Source: Lenisia limosa
Taxonomy: Eukaryota > Breviatea
Assembly (NCBI GenBank): GCA_001655205.1
Contig: LPNZ01009437.1
Span: 1 to 26,200 of the forward strand
Direction of reading: 5' to 3'
Length of the DNA: 26,200 bases
How positions within the stretch are numbered: the stretch's first letter is position 1; each line of letters opens with the position of its first letter. Both the position numbers and the translations under genes were made by a program. Below are positions 1 to 10,194 of this stretch, piece after piece. The notes under the pieces were generated by a model. The model saw only the letters and a program-made list of their open reading frames with translations, made no database searches and was not told where the DNA came from.

Positions 1-80
1 AAAACAAAGCCCAAGCCAGTCGCCTCTGCAGCACCGCATCCCATCACGTAAAATTAGCCAATTTATGAAACAAAAAAGCC
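1..80 (+). repeat. interspersed repeat family, copy 1 (partial)
   Basis: AACAAAGCCCAAGCCAGTCG with CCTCTGCAGCA following matches the right end of the copy at 13452-13536. ATGAAACAAAAAAGCC at 64-79 matches the left end of that same copy, so two partial units may abut here. The stretch falls in myosin intron or tail sequence at the window edge. Confidence 0.55.
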
Positions 81-3000
81 GACCACGTGGGAGGGGGGTA
101 GAGGTGCGAGGCAATGTTTTGGAAGTATATTGGTATTGCTCACGTTTCTGCCATAGTTTCCCAGAACTGCATTTGTTCTCTCCACTGACGAAGACCCTCT
201 CCGGCACCTGTGGGGTGAGGGGAGGAAAGAAATGGAATGTTGCTTAAAAGGTAATGATAACAAATGCCCACTCAACAAAACAAAAAAAAGTATGAATGAC
301 AGTTAATGATTTTTTTCTTTGTCAACAGAGGAAAAAAAAAATAATAATAAAAAAGGAGTTTCTTGATATCATAAAAATATTGACTCATCCCCCCCCCCCC
401 CNNNNNNNNNNNNNNNNNNNNNNNNNNNNNNNNNNNNNNNNNNNNNNNNNNNNNNNNNNNNNNNNNNNNNNNNNNNNNNNNNNNNNNNNNNNNNNNNNNN
501 NNTTCTCTCGCGAAGGTCGTCGAGGCCGAAGAGCGTCTCGGGGGACCGGATGAAGATCTGAAGGGTGAGGGGTGGGGAAAGAGTTGGCATATGGGAGGAC
601 GAGATTTTGAGGTTTTTGAAGGTAAATGAATAAGCATGATGGTGTGATAAAAAGTATCACATGATATGCCATATCACACCGAAACGACTACAAAACATGA
701 CCTATTCTCAAAACCAAGGAGGGCAGGGCATACCTTTGTCTTTCCGAGTCTCCACTCGTCTTGGTCCACACCGACTGCGTTGAGGACCTGAGGTGGGTGA
801 GGGTCAATGCAGGGATATTTACAACAACAAATTAAAACCTAACCAAATATGTTGGCGTTACTCTTATATGGTTATCGAGTTTTTAGAAGTGCTTAAAAGG
901 GTGCAAAACAGTCGAGAATGGGAAGATGGAACTGAATCCAACCCCTCGAACCTTGACGCAACCGTCCTTGGCCGGCCCCCTGAAGCCCTCCATGGAAATA
1001 TGGCACACAATGTAGCGGTTGAGGAAACGTTGGAAGTCGCCACGATAGGCGAAACCCGCACGACGCACGCGAATGNNNNNNNNNNNNNNNNNNNNNNNNN
1101 NNNNNNNNNNNNNNNNNNNNNNNNNNNNNNNNNNNNNNNNNNNATGTGATCTTGGAATCTTTTCAATCAAGAGCAGTCACAGACCTGATGGGCGACACGG
1201 GCGGTGTCGTAGTCGTGAGCGGCCTTGGATTCGTTGGGCTTGATACAGCGCACGTACCAGGGGCGGCAGCTGGGCGATTAGTACAAGAAATCGTGGAGAG
1301 GAGGAGACAGGGATAATGGTGATGTTTGTTTTGCGATAGAAAGCAGGTGCTCAGAAGCAGGCCGAATAAGAGCAAATGAACCCTTCAGCCTACGCCTTCA
1401 GCTTCTTGACTAGCAGCTCGGACTGGCTCACAATCTTGCCTCCTAAAGGATGTTAAGAAAAGAAACAGTAAATGCACTCCACCCCCCCCCCTCGCAAAAA
1501 AGGTAAAAACAGTCACTGCCGCCCCCACCAGCAGTAGTCATCTTGCGGCCGACAGCACCGGCCTCGGCAAAGAGCATGGGAATCAGGCTGACGCTCGACA
1601 TCTGCATGACCTCCACCATGTCCTTCGAGAGAACGTCCTTGTTCTATGGGGGGGGGGGGGGGGNNNNNNNNNNNNNNNNNNNNNNNNNNNNNNNNNNNNN
1701 NNNNNNNNNNNNNNNNNNNNNNNNNNNNNNNNNNNNNNNNNNNNNNNNNNNNNNNNNNNNNNNNNNNNNNNNNNNNNNNNNNNNNAGCCCAAAGTCAACT
1801 CTTTGACAACACACGAGGGTTGGTAACAACAAAACAAACAAAGCCCAGGCCTGGGGGGTAAGGGAGAAAAGAGAAAATATGAACTCTCTTCGGGGGTCTG
1901 TATCACTGTACTGAAAAAAACTTCACGAAAAAACGCACTTTTTCTGCGAAGCCACCCTCTCCAATCTTGGCAGCAGTAGTGTAGGTCACATCTCCAGCGT
2001 AATGCTGCTGGTAAACCAAGGAAATGTCCATTCCAAATATTGGCATAAGGTATTTGTCATGGGGAAAATCCAAAAAAAAAGGAGTATTAGCATCAAATGA
2101 TCGAATCCAGATCTGCAACACGGTCAGCTTACCTTGATGATGAACTGACGGCCGCGGGAGATGAAGTGACGGGATGAGAGGGAAGTCTGCACCTTCTGCA
2201 ACGGGTGAATTCCATACTGCAGACACGTGGGAAGCAGGCAATATAGCTACATGTAATTTCACTGCTATGACCCCCTAAACAAATACTGGAATTGAGATAG
2301 TAAATCCAGAGATTTTGAAAACTGCAATAAAGCCAAGCCGGACCTGGAGGAACTTGTCATCGACACCGTCAGCCTCAGCATGTGCGGTTTTGCAGACGTC
2401 ATCGAGGAGTGCGAACATGCCAGGGGGGCGGCGTCCTGATGGGTTAGTGCCTTTGTTTGGTGGTGGTAGCATTTATGGACCCCCNNNNNNNNNNNNNNNN
2501 NNNNNNNNNNNNNNNNNNNNNNNNNNNNNNNNNNNNNNNNNNNNNNNNNNNNNNNNNNNNNNNNNNNNNNNNNNNNNNNNNNNNNNNNNNNNNNNNNNNN
2601 NNNNNNNNNNNNNNNNNNNNNNNNCGAGAAAAAAAAACGCAAAATACTTGTTCACGGACCTTCCTTGACGTACTCCTCCTGCTCGGTCTTGAGGGTGAGC
2701 TCAATGAAGATCTGCTGCAGCTTCTCATTGACGTACTGAAGGGTGAGTAAACATAGGCGATGGTGATATGACAGCGTGTCAACATAGCAAGTGTAGCGGC
2801 TTGTCACTCTTTTTACTCTTTTTAGAATGGGGCTTATGAGAACCAATCCCAATAGAGTCTGAAAAACACACAGAAAACNNNNNNNNNNNNNNNNNNNNNN
2901 NNNNNNNNNNNNNNNNNNNNNNNNNNNNNNNNNNNNNNNNNNNNNNNNNNNNNNNNNNNNNNNNNNNNNNNNNNNNNNNNNNNNNNNNNNNNNNNNNNNN

Positions 3001-6000
3001 NNNNNNNNNNNNNNNNNNNNNNNNNNNNNNNNNNNNNNNNAACTAAACAGTAAGTGGAAGTGGAAGCTAAATGGTTCAACACGTGGTGAAAAAGGAAAAC
3101 AAGACAGAATACCATCATACTCCGTATATGTCAAGGATGGAGAGGTACATCTCTCCCTGGGCGTCGATAGAACTGTTGACCTTCTTAATGAGCCAGTCGA
3201 ACATACGCGAGTAGGCGGCCTGGAACGTCATGTGTGTAAACATGGCCATAATAAATTGATAAGACGCGGTTGATCCATACCACTTTTAAAATAAAGATGG
3301 AACCATCGATTGGTAAATAAACACAGATAGGAAAACACACTGCCGATATGATAACCATAGCCCCCCCCCCCCNNNNNNNNNNNNNNNNNNNNNNNNNNNN
3401 NNNNNNNNNNNNNNNNNNNNNNNNNNNNNNNNNNNNNNNNNNNNNNNNNNNNNNNNNNNNNNNNNNNNNNNNNNNNNNNNNNNNNNNNNNNNNNNNNNNN
3501 NNNNNNNNNNNNNNNNNNNNNNNNNNNNNNNNNNNNNNNNNNNNNNNNNNNNNNNNNNNNNNNNNNNNNNNNNNNNNNNNNNNNNNNNNNNNNNNNNNNN
3601 NNNNNNNNNNNNNNNNNNNNNNNNNNNNNNNNNNNNNNNNNATTTAGAAATATTTCCATGTCTAGGGCTTCACTAAGAATATCGATATTTATCGAGGATT
3701 TATCGATAAATTCACTAGTGTTATCCAAAAGAGAGATAATATAGCATTGCCCACCATAGGAGTCCTGGACAACGGCGTTATCACTGTTTCCGCTCTCAAC
3801 GAACTGAACGTTACCGGTCCACAGGATGGCGGCGAGAAGTTGGAAGACCTGCTGGATCTCCTCGGGGGACAGGCCGACGACTTGCATGGCGTGCTAGGGG
3901 GGGGGGGGTAAAATGGAAGGGAACTTCGATGAAGAATATTGGCACACGGTGCTAATCACAAATAGAATAATCAAAGTATATGAAAAAAGTTATGAAAAAT
4001 AAAACAAAAGCTAAGCGATTCCTCACTAAATCCCATTTTACAACATGATGATAAGAAAGCAAATAATCTAACTGTGGCTACACTGATAACTCGATGGCAT
4101 AACGCATACCACAGCAACCTTGTTGTAACCAATTCCAACGTATCACAGCACCTTGTAATCCAATTCCAACATACCACGGTGGCGTTGTACTCCTTGACAT
4201 CGTCCATGCCGTCAACAGAAAAGCAGCCACTGTTGTAGAGGTAGAAGAAGTCCTCGGGAGAAGTAAGGCCCCAGGCTTCTGCATGGCGTTAATGGTGATT
4301 AATTCAACTACAATTTTGAAGAGGGGGGGGGGGNNNNNNNNNNNNNNNNNNNNNNNNNNNNNNNNNNNNNNNNNNNNNNNNNNNNNNNNNNNNNNNNNNN
4401 NNNNNNNNNNNNNNNNNNNNNNNNNNNTGAACCATATTCAATAGGAAGGGGAAAATAAAGAATCCAAATTGAGCCAGTACAAAGAGTGACAGTTTAATAT
4501 AGCACTATGAACAAAAACCCAAGAGCCCAACGCACCCTTTTCTTCGGCAGAGGAGCCAGCAAGAAGCTGATAGAAGATATGGAAGTTACGCTCGCCTCTG
4601 AGCTGGCTGATGATACGCGACTTCTCAAGGAGGAAGTTGGAGATACGCCCACTGGGGAGTTAGTCATACAGAATGTCTATCAATAATATCTCACGAATAC
4701 GACAGATTAGAGCCCTACCCAAGAGGAGATCCAGCGCGGGAGAAGATGATTTCAAGGTATTTTCCAAAACGGGATGAGTTGTTGTTACGGAGGGTCTTAG
4801 CATTACCTAGAGGAAGAAGTCAGTGAGATTTTAAGTGGTAAATCTCCGAGAATAAAAGTGACCATCAAAGAAATGAAAAAAAAAAAAATTAAAAAAAAAC
4901 AATTAATAGAGGAACTGCCGACAAAAACATACCGAAGGATTCGAGGAGGGGGTTGGACTCCAAGATAATGTTCTTTACGTGGTCGACACCCTTAAAGGTC
5001 AAATATCTAATACGCGCTGCTTAGGGTGAGCATCCAGTTTTTTTATACAGAACAGCAAAGCGCCAGGAATTTAGAGTCAACGCTACGACGACTGTCATAA
5101 TCAGCACCAACCTTCTCAGATCCAGAGACAGCAGCAACATGGTTCATGATAAGCTTGGAGGCCTCGGTCTTACCAGCACCAGACTCACCACTACAGAGGA
5201 TAAGCAATACGTCGATTTGGAACAAAGGTTCTCAGTTATGAAATCGGAAGAACGCAGTTGCTCCCCCACAATAAAACGGACAGGAAGAATGAAAGGAGTC
5301 ACTCAATGTAAAAGAGTGGAGAAAACGATATTGCCCCTACATACGAAATAATGACAGACTGGGACTCGGCATCGTCAACCATATGGCGGTACATAGAGTC
5401 AGCAAGCCAGTAGACGTGAGGAGGGAGATCTCCCTGGTTAGCACCACGATACTTTCTGATATATTCTGGTCCGACATCGTACATGCGTTTGAAGGGGTTG
5501 ACAGACACAATAACACTGAAATGTTAGTCAATACACTGTGTAAAACAATCCCGGGATGTCCCCGCTGGTTTAGCGGCCTGATGTAATACTTCCAAATCCC
5601 CCTCCCCATCCCAATCATTGCTCTATTGGCACAAATACCATGATAATAGTGAGAGATTCCTGGTAATATTTACTTGGATGTCCGACACGCTAAGGGGGGG
5701 GGGGGGGGNNNNNNNNNNNNNNNNNNNNNNNNNNNNNNNNNNNNNNNNNNNNNNNNNNNNNNNNNNNNNGATATCCCGCTCACGGTCCAATGTATGTGTA
5801 GATAGAGTCGTTGAAATAACGCTCGGAGGTGTTCTGTACAATGCTGTCGATAGAGAGCTACATGGTAAAAAGTGGGTTGTTACAAGGTAGAATATCATTT
5901 ATAAACGTTAGAAAAAACAGAAGAAAAAAATAATAATAATCAACGTGGACCTCTGGCGATAAATTACTTACTATTGCGAGATTGGAATTGTTGTTCGTTG

Positions 6001-7382
6001 ACGTACCGTTGGAAGGAGAGTGAGATCGTCAACGGCGCCCTTCACAACACCCTTGCGGAAAGTCTGATCCAACTTCTCTTCCTCTTCCTGGGGCTAAAAC
6101 ACTGTCAACCAAGCAAATCCTCAAAAATAGCTCTACGGCTGCAAGAAACGATTCTCTGTTTCGAAAGTAGCTCACAGGGGGAGGGGGTCTTTTGACGACG
6201 ATGTTGGCTCCGCCGCCGCGACCGCGACCGCCACGGCCACCGCGAGCACCACCTCGGCCACTGTAACGTCAGGACTGTTTCAAACGTATTGCATGATCAA
6301 GGGCAGGGTCAAGGGATGTTGTTCAAAGGAGGATGTAAAGATTAGCTAAAATATACACATAAAGTTTTAAACCATAAAACTGTAATTGGTAAAATATGGC
6401 GAACACTATTATTTTTTTAAAAAAATATCAGCACGTACCTTGGGGGAGGAACAGCAGGGCCACGAGCAGCAGCACCACCACGACCAGGGGCAGCAGGGGC
6501 GGCTCCACGGCCGCGTCCACCGCCACGGGCTGTGAGTGTGATGATTGGTGGTAATGGGATGGTCAGGTCAGAAGATCGGTCTGAACCGAGCCAAGGTGAC
6601 ACTCATGAAAAACACTGTGATCATCAATCATTCGTAATTCTAGCAAGCTGAGAAACAAAACAACATAACACCTACAAGTGATACATTGGAGAGGAAAATA
6701 CATCACAGGCCACACCAACCAGCGCCTCTTCCAGGGGCAGGAGCAGGGCCTCTACCAGGAGCGGCAGGGGCAGCTCCACGACCGGGCGCAGCAGGAGCAG
6801 CACGTCCACGTCCAGGGGCTGCGGGGGCAGCACCTCTGCCAGGTGCGGCGGGAGCGGGAGCGCGGCCTGAAGGAGATAAGATGAGAAGTTACGGATTAGA
6901 ATGAAAAGCTCTTAATATGAAAGAGAAGATTATTTAACAGAAGGAATGGAGGGAGAAAGCGCCCAAGAGATCATGAAAAAAAGAGAGGCCATCAACAGCG
7001 TCACAGTTGGTGTGATGTTGATTAGTTGTGGCGATTTCAAGAAATATTGCATCGTATCCCGCCATAAATGCTGATTCTCCGAAAAATAAAATTGAAAGAA
7101 TGCTTGTACTCAACAAAGCCCACTAATATTAATCCAGATTACTGTAAAATTTACGAAGGAGGTGACACCATCAATAAAAAGAAGATACATAGTCAAAAAA
7201 AATGCTGATTCCCTCAAAACCAAACCAACCAGGGGGAGCAGCAGCACCACCTCTACCAGGGGCAGCACTAAAGAAGTGTCATAAACAAATAGAGCGATAG
7301 AGGTAGGAGTTTAAACCAACCGAGGGGGAGGACCCCGAGGAGGGGGACCACGTGGGGGAGGAGCTCTTCCTGGAGGAGGCAT
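1..7382 (-). CDS. class I myosin heavy chain with GPR/RGG-rich N-terminal extension (5' part, runs off the window)
   Basis: Actin-based motor of the class I type, which in fungi acts at cortical actin patches in endocytosis. The ATG at 7382-7380 opens exons at 7382-7321, 7267-7230, 6866-6720, 6529-6439, 6260-6176 and 6093-6007, whose phases join cleanly. The first 141 or so residues are Pro/Gly/Arg/Ala-rich (PPPRG units, AAPGRG repeats, then an RGG run and a proline stretch). The motor follows: [21 protein letters not shown] (about 5857-5780), SVNPFKRMY, the P-loop [12 protein letters not shown] (exon 5190-5112), switch-I region [15 protein letters not shown] (about 4790-4745), [72 protein letters not shown] and [16 protein letters not shown] (about 565-503). 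A tentative exon at 207-144 ([15 protein letters not shown]) resembles the start of the lipid-binding TH1 tail. Known for the family: [12 protein letters not shown] and the [11 protein letters not shown] context are class I hallmarks. Eight gaps remove several motor exons and probably the IQ motif; the remaining tail lies outside. Confidence 0.93.
1786..1857 (+). repeat. interspersed repeat family, copy 2
   Basis: Begins directly after an assembly gap with AGCCCAAAGTCAACTCTTTG, then ACACACGAGGGTTGGTAACA, then ACAAAGCCCAGGCC. It shares these blocks in the same order with the copies at 13452 and 13658. It lies within a myosin intron. Confidence 0.65.
6439..7382 (-). other. Pro/Gly/Ala/Arg repeat-coding exons at the myosin 5' end
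   Basis: Exons 1-4 of the myosin gene encode low-complexity sequence. Exon 1 is [20 protein letters not shown]; exons 2-4 carry at least six PGRG units, mostly spaced by alanine/proline (AAPAAPGRG-type, about nine residues). Exon 5 (6260-6176) adds an RGG/GRG run that ends in KRPPPP. The first three exons each end at the same unusual donor, G|GTTGGT (7320, 7229 and 6719), which suggests that exon and donor were copied together. The exons are strongly GC-rich while the introns between them are AT-rich. Class I myosins of amoebae and fungi carry a Gly-Pro-Ala/Arg-rich TH2 region in the tail that binds actin; here a similar composition sits ahead of the motor. Whether this segment binds actin, RNA or SH3 domains is not shown by the sequence. 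Confidence 0.85.
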
Positions 7383-7770
7383 TGCTGCTAACTAATCCAA
7401 ACAGGGATTCACAAAAAAACAAAACAGAGAAAGGGAGTTAATACTTCACTTTCTTCTTGAGTTTACCTAAATATACGACGTATATAGCTAAGAACGTACG
7501 TCTAACTAAAATGTTATTTTTTTTTCGTGAAGTCCTTTTACGGTGGCGGTATGAAAGTATGACAGACATCTTACCTCTCTCTTTACCTTTTGTCCCTCCT
7601 TCCTTGTTAGTAAGTAGGGGTATAAAAATTACTATTTGAAAGAGGGTTAAATAAGTCAATACTCTTTTGTATTTGTATTACCCAGTGATCTATTATTTAT
7701 TCAAATGATCAAATAACTCGAGTTAACAAGTACCAATCAAGTAACGTTCACCTCGCTTTGGAAGGATTAA
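7383..7770. promoter_or_regulatory. divergent intergenic region between myosin and HEI10-like genes
   Basis: These 388 bases separate the myosin start (minus) from the HEI10-like start (plus), so both promoters must lie here. The sequence is AT-rich. A CCAAT pentamer at about 7732 and an AT-rich TATTTATT stretch at about 7691 are on the HEI10 side. No protein-coding signal or RNA gene was seen; the open frames inside are short, AT-rich and lack splice support. The CCAAT call is only a string match. Confidence 0.45.
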
Positions 7771-8940
7771 ATGAGTAAATGTAATTGGTGTTGGGAGCCC
7801 TTGGAAATTGAGAGCACAGTGTGCCTCACTCCATGCTCTCATATTTTCTGTCATGAACATTCCAATAAACTGCAGCACCAGTGTCCATGTTGTGACACAA
7901 TTCTATCAAGGTTTGTCAGCCTGCACATTTTGGCGTTTCACATTTAGAGACCAATTGGTGTTCAAGAAATTAACTGATGATCCGCTTTTTCTTCATGGAC
8001 ACTCGTTGAGCTATATTGTCAATCTGACAACAAAGGTCATATACATTGATGTCAATTACCATTCAGGCCATGGGATTTGCAAACTATCAACATCTCACTG
8101 AACTCAATATCATCAAAGACCAAGCCAAAAATGATCATGTTTGAAAGTGCTTTTGTTTTAACTCACTGATATAGAGTGGAAAGATTCGTGATCAACTGAA
8201 GCAAAGTTTGTTTTTCGTAAATGCCTGACACTTTAGCAACATACCAACTTCAAGAAACAACTAGGATGCTTCAAGACAAGGATAGGTCATTGTTTTTCTT
8301 CACTTTAGGGAGTTTAGCATGTTAAAGTCTTTTGTGAAAAACGTTTCTCAAAAGTATAATATCAAAGTGCGTATCCATGTCAATCATCTATAACTTGTAG
8401 ATTCCGCCCCAGGTCTTTGGTGAAAAAGAGAACAGCCTAGCGCTGTACAGACCGCCATCATCAAGGGATAGGGAAAGTGATCAAGGTGGATACTCCAGTC
8501 GACGGAGCAGTGTAGTTCCTAGTACTCCAGTACTTCCGTCAAGATCTCCAATGAAGCGCGTGGGTTTGCTGTATCAAATAATCTCATAATAATCCTCCTT
8601 TGGTTTGAAATTATGCCTAGTATCAAACTTTAACCTTCAACAGGAATCTTCGCGTCCCCCAAGCATTGTTCCGCACATGGGCTTCAGTAGCAGATCTTCA
8701 TCTGTCCGACCAAAATCGGTAGGCTCAACATATTTCAGTAACCCCAATTGCATACCCCATCAATCCTCTGTAACACAGCCCCGCTATTCTCTTTCCCAAC
8801 CTATTCCTTTTCACACCTTCAAGGCTGTGAGTGGGAGCTTTGCATTCCCCTCGCGCCCCCAGCGCAATAAAAGACACTCGTCACACTATGTCAAAGCTGA
8901 TGTCCCTGCAACACCCATTCTGAAGTTCAATTACAGATAG
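7771..8940 (+). CDS. HEI10/CCNB1IP1-like RING-finger protein (meiotic crossover E3 ligase)
   Basis: Predicted 293-residue protein, close to the 277 residues of human CCNB1IP1. HEI10 proteins are RING-type SUMO/ubiquitin ligases that mark and promote meiotic crossovers on the synaptonemal complex. Splice model: 7771-7910, 7948-8035, 8067-8138, 8175-8205, 8237-8285, 8309-8366, 8413-8559, 8644-8940; all phases agree. The variant RING is complete: C4-x2-C7, C22-x-H24-x2-C27-x2-H30 (PCSHIFCHEH), C38-x2-C41 (CPCC). It is followed by the family segment before the coiled coil (NLTTKAMGFANYQHL), a coiled coil (QLKQTTYQLQETTRMLQDKD), then a Ser/Arg/Pro-rich tail ending in TPILKFNYR, like the family's conserved TPxR...F C-terminus. 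The introns are 37, 31, 36, 31, 23, 46 and 84 nt; the 23-nt one is remarkable and could mean a model error. ZIP3/RNF212 relatives are the alternative, but the CSHIFCxxH spacing and the C-terminus favour HEI10. Confidence 0.87.
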
Positions 8941-9076
8941 ACTTAACCCCCCTCTCCTTACTCGTTGTAAAATAGTAATATGTATGATATATTTTCACAG
9001 TCCTACAAGTCTGACACATCAATACGATTAGTGGGGGGAGCGTTTCCATCTAGAGTGTGACTCAGAGAGAAGGTGC

Positions 9077-9082
9077 AATAAA
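9077..9082 (+). terminator. possible poly(A) signal of the HEI10-like gene
   Basis: AATAAA lies 137 bases after the stop codon of the HEI10-like gene on the same strand. It is only a hexamer match and no downstream GU-rich element was checked. Confidence 0.3.
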
Positions 9083-9272
9083 TACCATGTGGGAATGCGC
9101 TGGTTAAAACAACATTAAATCAAGAAATCAAGAAATCGACACAAACACTTCCTTTCAAACACATGTCGTATTAGGGGAGGCAGGGGATTAGAAATGTGGT
9201 GGGTGGTGTTTGTTTCTAGAATAATGTACCCCGAACACACTTCTGTTTAGCTGAGTAGCTGAGAAAAACAAA

Positions 9273-9289
9273 ACACACACACACACACA
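9273..9289. repeat. (AC)n microsatellite
   Basis: A run of about eight AC dinucleotides lies in the non-coding stretch 8941-9374 between the HEI10-like gene and the small minus-strand gene. Nothing else recognisable was seen in that stretch apart from the candidate poly(A) hexamer. Confidence 0.9.
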
Positions 9290-9374
9290 TAAAAAAAAAT
9301 GGGGATGGAGAAGAGTGGGTAGAAAGTAAGCCTAGACAAAAAAGCAAAATCCATTTGAATTTATCAAATTTTAC

Positions 9375-9642
9375 TCAAAAGAAAAAGATTTTGGAAGCGA
9401 GGAAGAGTGGAAGCAACAAGATCACTAAAGGGGAAGAAGCCATGTAGACAAAACGAGAAGTCTTCCAAGAACCAACCTTCAACTCGCTTTATCACATATT
9501 GGAGATGGGTGATCATGGTGTTGAGAAGGGGGAGGGTATCAGTAGAAAGGTTTGCGCCATTTTCTCCAACGAAGTTGCTCAGGCGTCTGTGAATCTGCTC
9601 ATGTGACAATGATCTTCTCCATGAGACGTCGACTGTATCCAT
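9375..9642 (-). CDS. small unrecognised protein, possibly with a C-terminal hydrophobic anchor
   Basis: The ATG at 9642-9640 opens a frame of 55 well-behaved residues (MDTVDVSWRRSLSHEQIHRR, then a predicted helix NTMITHLQYVIKRVE). At 9476 the frame meets G|GTTGGT, a donor used repeatedly in this window, and CCCCTTTAG at 9425 gives a 52-nt intron. The spliced exons 9642-9477 and 9424-9375 encode 71 residues ending in the hydrophobic stretch VILLLPLFLASKIFFF, which would suit a tail-anchored or very short membrane protein. Left unspliced, the frame reads 92 residues and also ends in a hydrophobic, Phe/Leu-rich tail. I do not recognise the family and propose no function. Expression is unproven; the gene lies tail-to-tail with the HEI10-like gene. 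Confidence 0.45.
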
Positions 9643-10194
9643 ATTGCCTATCTATCAAATAAATCAGTCTATATCTGCTCAAAGCAAGCCAGTAGGTTAA
9701 CAGAGGTGACGTGTAGAGGTGAGAAGGGGGTTCTTTAATGCAACACGGTTCTTTCAGTGGATCTACGACTTCTGCTGTATTGTGCGGTGTTAAAATTAAT
9801 TTATTACGTATATATTAGAGGCAAAGGGGTTTATTAGAAGAAAAAAATATGACATAAATTTTCACCAGTACAAATATTTATATGGGGAGACCTATATTCC
9901 TTCTCGACCAACTCAACCAACTCTCAACCATCTGCCACTCTGCACAAACTCTGCAACAAATTCATTGCGAATTGCGATTCGAAACGGATTACTTTTAATT
10001 TAACAAATTGCACAACATATCTATGCATCTGTGCATACAAATGAAGATTGAAGATACAAAGATACATAACAAAACTAACTGAGTAATAATAATAATAATA
10101 AACTAAAATTTCCATGATGACCATAACATTCCCAACAACGGTAATAAAAATAATAGCACAAATAAAACAACACAAAATAACAGTACGATTGTAA
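9643..10194. other. AT-rich intergenic stretch with a (TAA)n microsatellite
   Basis: About 550 bases between the 3' end of the Zn2Cys6 gene and the start of the small minus-strand gene. It holds a (TAA)n run at about 10084-10101 and an AT-rich segment at 9790-9890. It should contain the terminator of the transcription-factor gene and the promoter of the small gene. I see no convincing coding sequence: the long minus-strand open frame here is an extension through the last intron of the factor gene. Confidence 0.5.
10084..10101. repeat. (TAA)n microsatellite
   Basis: About six TAA trinucleotides just downstream of the stop codon of the Zn2Cys6 gene; non-coding. Confidence 0.85.

Noticed and set aside
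2265-3887. Long minus-strand open frames (125 to 219 codons) in the myosin region
   Set aside because: Most of their length is N read through as open. Only the myosin exon pieces at their ends are real.
7808-8101. 97-codon plus-strand frame overlapping the HEI10-like gene
   Set aside because: It is a shifted frame through a RING exon and two introns. The Cys/His pattern of the RING exists only in the frame from 7771.
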